From positions 42,783,278 to 42,847,277 of the forward strand of contig NW_026262701.1 in the NCBI RefSeq assembly GCF_021869535.1: a stretch of DNA of 64,000 bases, read 5' to 3'. Shown piece after piece: positions 34,075 to 46,574 of this stretch. Under the pieces are notes generated by a model, which had not been told where the DNA came from, did not search any database, and saw only the letters and a program-made list of their open reading frames with translations. Position 1 is the stretch's first letter. Each line of letters begins with the position of its first letter. Made by a program: the position numbers and the translations under genes. Origin of the DNA: Mytilus californianus. Taxonomy: Eukaryota > Mollusca > Bivalvia > Mytilida > Mytilidae.

Positions 34075-36222
34075 ATTTTCCCATGATATGTCCTTCAAAA
34101 CACCAGTGCAAGTTTACATTGATGTTAATTCACTGTAATCTTCTTCCAGCATTGGATAAGACACTTTAAGGCATATGTGACCGTTGCCGTGTTTTGTGAG
34201 TCGATGAGAGAGTCCTACACTGGCAACAGACCTTTCGGTCCTGGCAATACAAACGCATAACTTAACACAAGCTGATTCCTTGCCTTTCTCACAACTGTAG
34301 CTGTTGCATCAAAATAAACAACAGAAGCATATTGTTAAGAGTCCTTTTTATAGACCATCAATTTACTCTTTGTAAATTGTATAGCTAGAAAAGGGATGAA
34401 TCCAATATTCTGTATATTACCTTTTCAGATATTGTTAGACACGTTTCATCTTTTCATGAAAAAACGTTGCTCACTCCTTTACTTGCAAATTCTTTTGAGC
34501 CTCAGTTCTTTCTGACCATATTAAGTAGCGCTTTTGTCGCTATTTGAATGTTTGATATTGTAGCCTTCTAATTCATTTACAACTTCTTTGCATCGTTGTC
34601 TTGGTTTTTCTGAAATAACAAAATCAAACTGTTACAGTGCGTCTCTGTGCACTTTCCGGGCTTTGAAATAAGGACAGTTTGTTTTATCCCTTGAATTCTT
34701 TTTCTTAACTTTTGGTACTTAAATGTAAAGGAATATGAAGGCATTTCTGCTCCCAATTGACTGAAAAAATATCTGTCCATCCATGTTGAAGTTTGTGTTA
34801 AGGTGAGGAAGGTTAGATTTTTTTACCAATTAGAGTCTGGAATAACTAAAGAAATAGTAATCTTTATTTCTCAAATATTATAGTTTCTTCTTCAGGAATA
34901 TCACTGTTATCGTCTGAGCTATGTATCCCCCCATTTTCCCATGATATGTCCTTCAAAACACCAGTGCAAGTTTTCTGCAATCCTTTTCCAGCATTGAATA
35001 AGATACTTTAAGGCATATGTGACCGTTGCCGTGTTTTGTGAGTCGCTGAGAAAGTCCTGCACTGGCAACAGACCTTTTGGTCCTGGCAATACCAACGAAT
35101 AACTTAACACCAGCTGATTCCTTACCCTTCTCACAACTGTAGCTGTTGCATTAAAATAAACAACAGAAGCATATTGTTAAGAGTCCTGGTTATAGACCAT
35201 CAATTGACTCTTTGTTAATTGTATAGCTAGAAATGGGATGAATCCAATATTCTGTATATTACCTTTTTTAGATATTGCTAGACATGTTTCATCTTCAAGA
35301 ATATGTTTGGTAAGTATCAGCTCGATAAAAGAGTACTGGTGTAAATTTAGATGAACATTCCATCCATACTTTCTTTTTCGCAATACTGCAGGGGATAGAC
35401 AATTTGACACATTTCCAAACTTCAGCGTTGACTCTTGCATGCTGGCAGCCTTTTTATGAAAAAACGTTGCTCACTCCTTTACTTGGAAATTCTTTTGAGC
35501 CTTAGTTCTTTCTGACCATTTGTCGCTATTTGAATGTTTGATATTGTAGCCTTCTAATTCATTTACAACTTCTTTGCATCGTTGTCTTGGTTTTTCTGAA
35601 ATAACAAAATCAAAGTTCTATAGTGCGTCTCTGTGCACTTTGTCCGGGCTTTGAAATAAGGACAGTTTTTTTTTATCCCTTGAATTTTTTTTCTTAACTT
35701 TTTGGTACTTAAATGTAAAGGAATATGAAGGCATTTCTGCTCCCAATTGATTGAAAAAATATCTGTCCATCCATGTTGAAGTTTGTGTTAAGGTTAGGAA
35801 GGTTAGATTTCTTACCAATGAGAGTCTGAAATAACTAAAGAAATATTAACCTTAATTTCTCAAATAGTATAGTTTCTTTTTCAGGAATATCACTGTTATC
35901 GTCTGAACCACTGTCATTGTCCTCGCTTTTTATTTGGTTAACAGTTTTGGATTTGTATTCATGTCGACTCTGAGAAAACTTTCAGTAATTTCGTCGACAT
36001 TAAATTGATTTTAAAACTCTCCTTCTTTTCTTTGCGTTTTACTGACTTTTCTTTTCCATAAAACCGATTCGAATTATCTTCATCGGAATCTGTTTCCGGA
36101 TAGATTGGCTTGCTGCTACCGTGTTCCTCAGACAGCATCTTTACATTCTGAAATTCACTACATTGCTCTTCATTCTTTTTGTATCCCCAATATGATCGAA
36201 TGCATTTTAAAACCATATACAC
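34075..36222 (-). pseudogene. Transposase-like N-terminal and central region, duplicated
   Basis: Minus strand, 5' to 3': an acidic/basic leader (35959-36222, ETDSDEDNSNRFYGKEKSVK, then DNDSGSDDNSDIPE), MDRYFFNQLGAEMPSYSFTF, GNVSNCLSPAVLRKRKYG, GFIPFLAIQLTKSQLMVY, then QYASVVYF-[N/D]-ATATVVRR and VLPGPKGLLPVQDFLSDSQN. The 'YFDAT ... G-x-x-PV-x-D-x-x-SDSQNT' layout suits a DDE-type transposase with the first Asp in FDAT. The region is present twice: 34928-35905, and 34075-34927 with a 160-bp deletion. Frameshifts and stops are present throughout. The family name is uncertain. Confidence 0.45.
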
Positions 36223-36664
36223 GTGGTCTTTTTGTTCATACCTACTGCAAAAATAGTATCAAACAAAATTATTCGTCTATGACGTCCGTTTCACTCAAAG
36301 GGTGTTTAAGGGCAAACGATACAGAGAAGATTTCTCGTGGATTTTTCATTCAATATTTACACAAAGTGAATTCTACTAACTACGCTCTTCGGCTTTTAGG
36401 GGATAAACCATTCAGCATTTTTTTTGCCAAAGTTCGGCGAGGTATAATAATTAACTCCCTTCAAAGAGGTCAAATTCCCAACCTATGATGTACTCACATG
36501 CTCATATCAATACGGCCCAGCTACCTGTGAAGCTTATATTTATTTACAGAGCGGCGAGGTGTAATTGGTTGTGAAGATTTTCTTCCCAGACGTTGTCCAG
36601 ACTTTTAAAATTAAAATTTACTGTGAACTTAGTTCCCGTACATTATTAAACATAATTTTATAAC
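36223..36664. other. Unassigned spacer
   Basis: No feature recognised; the plus-strand open frame here has no family motif. Confidence 0.35.
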
Positions 36665-36736
36665 TTGAAACGTTGTCCAAGTTCCATATTTAACGATAGT
36701 TTTACGTTATCTATGTTTTCTTCACCTGTACAGATG

Positions 36737-37507
36737 TGTTGTGTACAAATGGCTGACGACGATGTGTTGTCACTTTCAAACTCAGGTTGTGAAGATAATT
36801 TGAATTCCGATTTAGAAAACTTGTATTGTGCTAATACACAGAAAGTCAATACTGGGGCAGATTATCATGATGTTGAGAAACTAAAATAAAAAAACAGGGT
36901 TACCACTACCAAATAACAGTAGTTGACACCCCTAAAGGCCCTAAATAAGAACAACCAAAAAGTTCAGGGGAGAGTAAATCAAAGTCTAATGTCGGGGACA
37001 TAGACCAATTAAGAGTTACAATTGGGATTGATAATCTCAATAGGAATATTGTTTCTTTATCTGCAGCTTTTCAGAAACATATCGCCGGGTCAAACCCGAG
37101 CACCTTGTCTAACTCCTCTAACACTATAGATACGGAACGTCAATTAAATCGTTAACGTGATAATGTTTCAGTGACGCTTAATAGAAATAGACCGGGTGGT
37201 GAAAATAATGAAGAAAGGGAACAAGTACCTACACCAAGGTCAGATTTAATTAGCTTGAGCGATCATGATGTCGGTAGCGATCCAATTCGCTTATACAACT
37301 GTAATGAATTTGATATATTTATCAGATAATTCTACCCTTAGCATGGGTTTTGTAACACTACCTGCTGTTGGTACTAACCCAGCTGATGCTGTTCAGAGAG
37401 CCTTTGATCAGCCTAATAGTGAAATAGATAAAGGTGAGGTTTTCGAGGAAAACCTTGAAGATGTTGAGTGTAGGGCAAATAACATGCTTAATGTTATATC
37501 CCATTGA
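36737..37507 (+). pseudogene. Gag-like coding relic, possibly DIRS-type
   Basis: Starts MCCVQMADDDVLSLSNSGCE and continues acidic to 36889. After frame changes it reads GDIDQLRVTIGIDNLNRNIV, then VPTPRSDLISLSDHDVGSD, then NPADAVQRAFDQPNSEIDKG to a stop at 37505. The acidic serine-rich start and 'AxxxAF' helices recall the gag ORF of DIRS-like elements. It is not alignable by eye to the gag at 61715-62401. No RT follows. Confidence 0.3.
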
Positions 37508-37520
37508 TCCTCAGGTTCCA

Positions 37521-38432
37521 TTTCTAGAATGACTCTCATCCTTCACACTCCAAGTTATTCTTGGATGAGAGTCCTTTATGATATGTACTATCGAAATATG
37601 CAAGAAAATTAAATTTATTGAAAAAGTACCTAGTCGATTTGAAGGGAAAAAATGTGCGCATTTTTAGCTAGAAATAGAAATGCTAGCTTTTTCAAAAACT
37701 ATTGTTTATTGTTTAAATAGTGTGCAAGTTGTGTTGGTACTATAATGTAATTTAGATAGGCTCCCCAAATCCCCCATCGCAAAGTATAGTACCCACACAA
37801 TTTGTACAATATTTAAACTATAAATATTTATATTTTGATAGGATCTAAAATTAAATTTTGTATTTGCTTTGCCAAATCCAGCTTTTTCCCTATATGTAGC
37901 GAGTAAAAATACACGAGTTAAATATCAGCGCAAACTAGTGGTTAACAGTTAATACGCGTTGAAATTAGTTCTTTTTAATAAAAAGTTGACATTGTTGCTG
38001 GATACGTACCGCAAAAAAGACTTCACAATTGAACTGCTATATACACAATGTTCGAATATTGATATTTGCTTATAATAGATGCAATATATCAAGAAACAAA
38101 AATATTCTGTACAAATATCCAAAAGGCCTATATTTCCATAATGAATAATCGGACTACAGGTTAAATATTTATATTATCCTGCAAGCGACCTTTCTGCTAT
38201 ACTAATACATGTCTACAGATAACACGACGCGATATACGTATACTAGACGTATATAGTCTCCTGGTATCCTGCTTCTTTTGCAAGCAAACGGTTATGTCAA
38301 ATTACTGTTTATGTCACAGTTCAATTCGGGGTCCTCATTGCGGTCCTCGTTTAAGTCATGTCGATTTCTTTCAAAAACAAATTCAACGACGATTGGGATG
38401 GGTAAAAAATGTACAAAATTAATTGCAGGATA
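37521..38432. other. Intergenic; short hairpin at 37531-37573
   Basis: GACTCTCATCC and its mirror GGATGAGAGTC lie 22 bp apart just after the gag-like relic and might be an RNA 3' stem. Otherwise nothing recognised. Confidence 0.4.
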
Positions 38433-38583
38433 AAGACAATAACTGTTAAGTGTCTTTAGATATCAGCTGTATTTGTACTTGGCTCGAAACAGGAGTAATA
38501 GCTCGCCTAATCTCGCACTACACCTGTTTCTTAGCCTCGTACAAATACAGCTAATATTTAAAGACACCAAACAGCTATTGTCT
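38433..38583. repeat. Hairpin element with ~65-bp arms
   Basis: Left arm from AGACAATAACTGTTAAGTGT, right arm ending ACAGCTATTGTCT. Inner arms TCAGCTGTATTTGTAC / GTACAAATACAGCT are nearly perfect. The centre contains TAGCTCGCCTAATCTCGCAC. More diverged than the 13000 and 19264 hairpins. Confidence 0.85.
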
Positions 38584-38794
38584 ATGTACAGATTTAGCAC
38601 AGGCAGTTTATTATTTACTCTCGTAGGGGTTATCATACCTCGTAGAAAAGTATGAAAAGTGACTTGTTTTTTATAATTGGAAATATTTTCCAGTTATACG
38701 ATTGTTATGTATAATTATTCTATCTTTGTCAATATATTATCTTTTAAATGGTATTGGATTGCTTGACTGTTTCTTGTTTTTGCTTTATCTCCAG

Positions 38795-39345
38795 TGGCAC
38801 GTATTTAACGCATAGCTAGGTAGAGTAGGATTTACCAATAAAGAAGCTAGGTTTGGTAGCTGGATCAACCGTAATGAAAAGCAGGGTATAAACTGTCACT
38901 TTAGAAAGTGGGTGTATGTTGCATAGGGCTTACATTTTACCTTAAAACAATAAATCGACAGACCCCAATTGAATATGAGAGTGCAGAAAAATAAATAAAA
39001 GAATTCTTTACTTTAGTCTTAGAAAATTTATTCGCGTTTTTGGTCAGCAATACTGAAAAGGTACATGAGTGTAATAAGCTTTATTCTGTTCGATTGTATA
39101 AGACCGGGAGCTTAATCCAGACTTGTGCTGTAAAATCTCCCACACATGATTCATAAACTGGCTATGTTGTGTAAGATCATTCGGTTAAAACGCATTTTTT
39201 TTAAATTGTGATGTTTTTGAATTTGTTATGTTAGTTTTGCTACTGTATATTTATATGATTTTGCATTTACATGTAATAATCACTTTATACAAAGGTAATA
39301 CATTTTAGGAAAAGTTTGCTTTTTCATGATTTAAAATACACCAAA
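38795..39345 (+). repeat. Upstream part of C1q duplication unit A
   Basis: Matches 49608-50480 in order (CGTATTTAACGCATAGCTAG, CCACTTTAGAAAGTG-like, GGTCAGCAATACTGAAA, GCTTTATTCTGTTCGA). It is separated from the rest of unit A (43615 on) by about 4.27 kb of sequence with no counterpart in unit B. Confidence 0.8.
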
Positions 39346-39350
39346 TATTT

Positions 39351-39513
39351 AAGAAACAATTCATGACAGCCGTAGATTTATTTTCATTTAACCATGGGTT
39401 GGGCATTTATATTCGATTATTTTTCCCGAGCGTTAGCGAGGTGTAAAATATGAACATAAATGCCCAACTCATCGTTAAATGAAAACAAATATACGGCTGC
39501 CATGAATTATTTC
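39351..39513. repeat. Hairpin element with ~68-bp arms
   Basis: Arms around CAATTCATGACAGCCGTAGA and its mirror, and GGGTTGGGCATTTAT and its mirror. The centre is TCCCGAGCGTTAGCGAGG. It marks the left edge of the extra 4.27 kb in unit A. Confidence 0.9.
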
Positions 39514-42500
39514 GATTCTAATAGGACAAATTCTGTAATTTTGTCAACTGTGAAAGGCGTATACACACGATGCTGTTTTGGCTGTTCCGATTTACCTCAC
39601 ACATAATAATATTAATGCTATATTATTCAATTATAAATGAAAAAACTCACATTCTTCACCCAAATTTTTTCTTTTTGTGTTATTTTACTAAATTCTGAGG
39701 CGTACAAGAAGACTTTTCGCCGCCAAAATATTTCAAATTCCAAAATAACGTTACGCCTACGACGTTGCTAAATTTTACTAAATTTCGACGAATGCCATTG
39801 GAAACCTTATACCATCGTTAACGTTATTCCACAATTAGCCGTTATGTTCAATAAATTAAGTTCAAAATATACTGAATTTATGCAAATTTTGTTTAGCATA
39901 TACTAATGTACAAAATATTTAATTCTTATTGAAAATTTAAATAAGATTTTAAAATATACAATATCATGAATTTGTGTTTAATTCTACACTTAGGAATATT
40001 TGTTTTTGAAAAGAGATGTGCAATAATTTTTTATGTCTTCTTCAAAATCCGTCCACAGATGTTAGATTCAAACCTATTTGTTATTGCTATAAACATTTAC
40101 GTTTAAATGGTGTGAAAATATTAGGGGGTCACAGGATTCGTTTTTTTTTCAGTAAAATTAATTAGTTTCACTTTTGTAGCGTGAAAAAGACAAAGGCAAA
40201 AACAACAAAATAATCGTTATGTCGTGAAATAGTATTTTTTTTATATTATCATACATCACTCATACATAAATGATTTAGAATATAGCAAAATGCTCTCGAC
40301 CAATGAAAGTTTAGAATTTGGTGTTCCTTAGTTGTGACGAATGAATGTAAATCATGTTCTTAGTAAGGGATTATCCTTTTGTTAAGGCCTACTTACAGTT
40401 CAAAACAAAGAATTTCTATAAATGAGTTACAACTGCCCGAAGCACATTTATTAGGATTATTGATTGAAAGTTGAATTTTGAAACAAACAAACAAAAAATC
40501 AAAATAAGTTTGAAGTTCACTTGTGCAGTACAATTGACACCGTTTGTGTTATTATATGAATATTTAGAACTTTCAAATAACAAAACAATAAGCAATATCA
40601 AAGCAATGGTAAAGAGAAGAAAAAGAAAAAAAAACTTTTAAGATCAAAGAAATTGAATTTACTTTTGAATTTCGTATAAAAGCATTTTCTTTAAACATTT
40701 AAATTTAAGTTAATTAACTGTAGTATTTGATGTAAAGAGCTGGAATAAAATTGGCTCGGGAATACAATTTGATTTTGTCTCTGATTGAACTGTAAATAAA
40801 CAAAAAGATAATTTCTCACTAAATTATTACATAGTTTACACTCATACTCACAATTAGGGAACTTATACAATTTCTACCATTCCATTGTAACGTTGTGTCG
40901 TCTAATGTCTAAAACACATTAAAATTTCTCAAATTGAAATTAGTCCTTACATCACTAAGACAGCAAACACAAATCCGGTAAACCCCTAATATTTTCCTAT
41001 CTTTACATAGAATTCTGTGGACGGATTTTCGGAAATCGCAATTTAAAGTGGGAAAATTCATACTCTCCGCCGCGTTTTACATAAATTCTTTACATTTAAA
41101 GACCATTTTCTTTTCACGTAATCGACAGTATCTTTGGAAGTATAAACTCTTCATATTTTTATTTTGTTTAATATTCAGATGATTCCAACAAATTGCGTAC
41201 AAAATTTCTTCAAAATCCGAAATATTCGACTCCGAACTTATTTGACTTGGATAGTCAAACATTCAGCAAAACAGTTTGTTCACAGTTGTCTAAATCTTGA
41301 ATCGGGATGTTATTAATAAAAAAAACAAATGTAACTATTTTTGAGTGTGGATTACGCTACATTTGTATTAATTTTTGTATACTAGTATTATAACTCATAC
41401 AACAGCAGAAAATTTTGAAAAATACCCTATTACTTTATCGGGAACTTGACTTTTTGTCAATTTCTTCGGGTAACCTATTGACACTGCAGATTTGAAAAAA
41501 AAAACAAAAACGTTTAGTCTGTGCAAGTGATAAAAGACTTATATTGATGGAGGATACATAGAAGACATTTTAGACACCAGTTCAAGGTTATGTTCTAGAT
41601 ATTGGTATAACAAAAAGGAGACATTTGATAGAGAATGCTTTGATCTCATCACATTAAGAATATTGTATGCCAAGTTACTTGTACGCTGTTAAAAATATTA
41701 TACTTGATTGGGTTTTGAAGTTGCTCTAATGTAGGCTGGACATAATACTCAATTCCGGTAATTTCGTGTGCCTTAAAGTTCAATGAACGGACTCTGGACG
41801 GATAAAAAACCGGTGAGCATCGTATATTTAGTTGTTGTCTTATCGGCATGATATTAGTATTAATGTATTCTTGCCCTCTGTGGACAACTTTAAAAGTTAA
41901 CAGATTAGCACAACTTTTTATCAATGCATCTACGAATTTGTTCTATTATTTCGTTTAATAACTTTTACATAATGTTCCGTTCCCGTCTCGGGACGTTTCT
42001 TGAATAGTCAGAGACATACACAAATCGAGCCGACCGTGCGAATGCTTTATCGTCAGTTAAGGTAGTTAAACACACCAGTCATCATCTACAAATCGAAACG
42101 TTTTCAGGACGTGACCTTTGTTTAACCAGACTGGATGCTCCGACTAACTGGTCATGGATGAGTGCCGAATCAAGCACATGTTGTATAATATGCCTAGGTG
42201 CGACCATTTGATCTTCTGAGGAGATTTTTTTTCCGAATTGAATATTCGTTTGTATTTCTTGCTAGTACAACTTATTTGCATTCACAATTATTTCCTGCAT
42301 TGTCCTGCATTTTGTTGGACAAAACTTTTTCATTTTTACACCACCTTTGGCAAAGTTAATAACAATGCCAGAATATTCATTTCCCCATTCTCCACCCTCA
42401 GAATATCAAATGGTCATCACCTAAGAACTTGAATTCGTTGACCATCAAAGGCATCCATGACTTCGTTTTGGCTGTGGCTGCACCTGCGCTGGTGCATAAG

Positions 42501-42824
42501 TTTACCAAGGAATGGTTTACTTCCAAAATATATAATTAAATTTTCATTTTCAATACTGCGTAACTCGAAGAAAAAATAAGACAAGAAAATTGTGTACTTA
42601 TAAAATTATAATTAAAAATATGCCTATTTTAATTAACACGCTCTCGCAGCGCTTTTCTGGATTAACATTCATCATATATGCTCAAAACCAAATATATAAA
42701 TGCCATGGATGTATTAGAAGCGACCTTTATGACTAAAAGTTAAAAGATAAAATGCAAATCCAAATACGAACAACTTGAATTGCCTTATTGAAATTATCAG
42801 CAATATGAAACTAAGAAGATTTGG
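39514..42824. other. Unassigned insert within unit A
   Basis: Long gene-poor stretch. The minus-strand open frame at 41649-41924 (91 codons) has no family motif. At 42640-42700 the minus strand matches part of the 353-bp repeat (AATCCAGAAAAGCGCT). Otherwise AT-rich DNA with nothing recognised. Confidence 0.45.
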
Positions 42825-43060
42825 TATGATTACAACAGAGACAATTATCCACCAGAGACCAAATGACATAGATGTAAGAAACGGTAAACCACCGGACGTC
42901 CTTCAACAAGTTCAAAACCCATATCGTACAGTAAGTTATAAAGGGTCCCGAAATGAAAAATTGTGGAACATTTCAAACAACACTCCCCCCCCCCCCCCCC
43001 CAAAAAAAAACAAAACAAAACCCAACGGCTTGATTTACGTACAACGTAATAAAGATAAAT
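42825..43060 (+). repeat. Dispersed repeat, family 2, with C17 tract
   Basis: Opens CAATTATCCACCAGAGACCA and follows family 2 to TATAAAGGGTCCCGAAATG, then a run of 17 C at 42985-43001 followed by A-rich sequence. Confidence 0.75.
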
Positions 43061-43087
43061 TAAAAATGACAGACAGATGTTAGCCAT

Positions 43088-43420
43088 TCCGCTTGTTTAC
43101 ATGACATCATCGTTACGTCATAAAAGTGGCTAAATGACGTCATGAAAAAAAATTGAAATGAAAGAACATTGACAAAGCATCATTATATTATGCTCTCATA
43201 TCTGAAATCAATGTTTCTTTTTTAACCTTAACCATCGGTCATATCGGCCCATTGGCAGTTAAAGAACACCTTAATCGGCCTTCTGGTAGTTAAAAGCAAC
43301 GTCAATCGGCCCATTGGCAGTTAAAGGTAAATTCAATCGGCCCGTTGGCAGTATAAGGGTTTAAAACGCCCGGTGTTTACATTTGACGCCGGAAGCATAC
43401 ATATGACGTCACCTTGTTTA
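43088..43420. promoter_or_regulatory. Cluster of CRE-like and forkhead-like motifs with 31-bp repeat
   Basis: TGACGTCA-type sites at about 43133 and 43402, near matches TGACATCA and TTACGTCA at 43103-43118, and GTTTACA at 43095 and 43376. Between them, four units of about 31 bp (TCAATCGGCCCATTGGCAGT form) lie at 43239-43360. The sites could be regulatory or chance; no gene start is evident nearby. Confidence 0.3.
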
Positions 43421-43771
43421 GTTGCAAAAGACAAACATCATTTGACGGAATTTTGGTTTTATGACATTTTACATCGAAATAATAACTGAAATGGACCGAT
43501 TTGTTTATTTTGCATCTGCAAAAACACACAAAAGGCAAAGGAACAGCGCTTTTATTTCTGTTCTTTGTCTCAAACACACAGATAGGCCTTCAACACGAAG
43601 CAAAAAAAAAACTCGCATTATGTCCTCATAATAATCATTGAATTACAAAATAAAAAATTCACAGGATGGAAAGAATTTTATCCCTATACAGATTTTCCCC
43701 TACTATGAATAGGCTTAAGTAGATTTTTTAAAATTAATTTTGCGTTCTAAAACAACTAAAAAAACAATTTT

Positions 43772-44170
43772 TTGTACAATGTCTGCTTTTCACCAAAAAA
43801 TCACCATTTGCATGATAGTAAAAGAGGGACGAAAGATACCAGAGGGACAGTCAAACTCATAGATCGAAAACAAACTGACAACGCCATGGCCAAAAATAAA
43901 AAGACAAACAGACAAATAATAGTACAGATGACACAACATAGAAAACTAAGGACTAAGCAACACGAACCCCACCAAAAACTGGGGGTGATCTCAGGTGCTC
44001 CGGAAGGGTAAGCAGATCCTGCTCCACATGTGGCACCCGTCGTGTTGCATATGTTATTACAAATCCGGTAAATAGTCTAATTCGGTAAGTCACATTCGTG
44101 AAAAGGGAAGGGTATTGTAGTTACGACATAAGGAACATATCCGATATCATCTGTGAAACGGTTATTCCAG
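43772..44170 (-). repeat. Penelope-like 3' region, minus-strand copy
   Basis: The minus strand carries GCCACATGTGGAGCAGGATC and CTTCCGGAGCACCTGAGATC, the same segment as at 17730-17830 and 20765-20860. It interrupts unit A relative to unit B (50760). Confidence 0.8.
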
Positions 44171-45019
44171 AACTAACTATAAAAATCCAATTTCTTCAAT
44201 CCGTCCTATCGTGATCGGATATGTAAAATGATGTGTTTCTTAAATGAATGATAAACTAAATGATCATTTCATCTTTTTTGTGATTTTTAAAATTGACTGC
44301 AAATATTAAAATAACGGCCAATATATATTTTTACGATGGAAGTCCAGAAAGACTTTTTCAATGTATTTTTATCATTATGTATTCAGTTGCAAATAAATAA
44401 TGGAATACATTTCATCTATGAATATTATTTTGAGCATCCACAGTATTGCATTTGAAATTGGAATATAAGGTACATGTAATTACATGTTTTAAGAACGTAT
44501 AAGATGTATTCGATGGAGTGGTCATGTGTTACCTTTTGATCCTTATTTTTCCTTCAAAAACTAAATAAAGTATGGTTGAGCTACTTTTATGTATGAATAT
44601 ACTTGTATTTGCTTTCGCTAGACATTACTATATTAAGGCAGCTTTTTCATCACGTATTGCTTATTGTCTTTGTGATAACAATACTTCCCCACAGGAAAAG
44701 CATCGGATATTTTGTTACATACACGTACATGTAAGAACGTGATCGGATATGTTTATTTATTGTTTAACATTTTATGTACGATGTATTTAGGTGTATGAAA
44801 CTATTGTCTATATGTTTGGCCAAATAAACATAGAAGTTTCACCACCCATTTTCTTCAATCCGTCCTATCGTGGATGCGTAACGACCATTGAAGAAAGGTG
44901 TAGCGCCAATTTCCCCTTAATTTCTTGCACTTGCATTGTCAACATCCGAAAGATGTTATAACCATGTATTATATTGACAATATAACTCTTCCATATTATA
45001 ATCTACTGGAAAAACTCTA
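44171..45019 (+). repeat. Unit A sequence shared with unit B
   Basis: Follows 50800-51560 (for example TACATACACGTACATGTAAG, TTCACCACYCATTTTCTTCA). No gene. Confidence 0.7.
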
Positions 45020-45290
45020 CAGAAGAGACCAAATGATGTAGAAGTAAGCATCTATACGTCACCGTATGGCCTTCGACATGAGCAAAACCTATACAACATA
45101 GCAAGCTATATATAGAGACCTGATTTATATAAAAAACAATAAACGAAAAACAAATACTATATTCAGGAACGAACTATAACTGAACTACATTTGTCAAGTT
45201 TGCGGTCGTCTATCCCGCCCCCAAATAAGGGACAGTGGTGTAACAGCACAAAATAAGGAACTAACTATGAAAATCCAATAAAAGGCAATC
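45020..45290 (+). repeat. Dispersed repeat, family 2, degenerate
   Basis: AGAAGAGACCAAATGATGTAG and GTATGGCCTTCGACATGAGC; the orthologous copy is in unit B at 51570-51990, so this insertion predates the unit duplication. Confidence 0.7.
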
Positions 45291-45549
45291 ATACCATATC
45301 TTCTTTATAACATCGACAAGGTTTCCCAGAATGTATCGAAATTAACAGGCTCGAAAAACAACATCACTGTAAAAATTAGGATGTGCTATCCCGTTTGTTT
45401 CTAAAGGTACAGCCAAACTTCCAATGAAACTAAATCCAGACCATTATATTTTTACAAGACAATTTTTGTTTAACCTTAAAACCTCAGTCATATTTGACCT
45501 GCGAAAGAAAACTTTTCGGTTATGCACGCCTTATCAAAAAGACCGTTTA

Positions 45550-45991
45550 GGTGCATGTGAACCTTTCGGCTAAAATGTCTCTGTTTACAACTCAAGAGTA
45601 AATCTAAGTACCTAAAAATCTGTGCATCTGGAAAAGTTTAAAGGCATAGCATGACCTAAATAAATAAAATTCAAATGCATTTTATGTTTTAGAAAATTAA
45701 AACTTAACTGGATTTCGACATGGAATATCAAGGTGACGTAAGCTGTGTTACTGAGTGGACCATATCAAGTCAAACTTGAGTATTTGTTAATTTTATCATC
45801 AGCAGGGACAAGAAAAAAAAAGTGCACAGCAAAATCCAGTTAAGTTTTTAATTTTCTAAAACATAAAATGCATTTGAATTTTAGTTATCTAGGCCATGCT
45901 ATACTTTTCCAGATGCACAGGTTTTTTTTTATATTCGGAGTAAATTTTGAGGTGTAAACACAGCTATTTTAGCCGAAAGGTCCACATGAAC
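45550..45991. mobile_element. Foldback element upstream of C1q-A, complete
   Basis: Two arms of about 170 bp in inverted orientation around a 110-bp centre. Shared blocks include CCTTTCGGCTAAAAT, CTGTGCATCTGGAAAAG, ATTCAAATGCATTTTATGTT and TTAACTGGATTT. It ends about 25 bp before the conserved promoter block. Unit B keeps only the left arm and unit C only the right arm at the same place. Confidence 0.85.
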
Positions 45992-46089
45992 CGTAAGTAA
46001 TTTTAGAACGAACTGGGTTCCGGTAGCAATATTAAAATTTTAAAGTTGTACATGTTGTATGTCAGCGTCTTGATATACGTTCTTTTAAT

Positions 46090-46194
46090 TGACAAAGTTG
46101 AGGCGTGTTGTGTCCTTGACACGTATATCAGTATATATATGGCGTATAAAGCAGCAGTCCTCACAGGGGACTTTGATAGCCTGTTTTTTTCAAG
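46090..46194 (+). promoter_or_regulatory. C1q-A promoter and non-coding first exon
   Basis: Conserved with 52461-52568 and 55310-55416. It has a perfect inverted GTGTCCTTGACAC (46110-46122), a TATATATAT box (46132-46140), a second TATAAA (46145), then CAGTCCTCACAGGGG and a splice donor CAAG|GTAAGC with the exon ending at 46194. The transcription start is probably 46160-46175. A short frame crosses this region in all copies, but spliced to the next exon it meets TAA at once, so I treat it as 5' UTR. Confidence 0.55.
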
Positions 46195-46574
46195 GTAAGC
46201 AGCACTTGTTTATTATCATTTGTAGATTTTGTGATTGACAAATGCAAGTGTACTTTAAATAAGCTAAATTAAGGTCGTCATAAAAAAAGTTTTTAAAATG
46301 TAGATAATGGTAAATAAAACACTTTTATTATCTTCTGCAAAACCAGTTATTAAAACATGTAAAATTCAGAAGTACGTGAACATTGATTTTTTTTAAATTA
46401 TAATGAATCAGTGATATTGATGATAAATTAAACTTTAAAGAAATAATGAAACAAGAAACATTATTCAATAACATTTGTGTGTAAACATTTTTCTTGAATT
46501 TTAAATTTAAATTATTTCCTCTTACAAAACATTTCTCTAATTCTACATCGATTTGAACCAATTCTGACTTGTCT

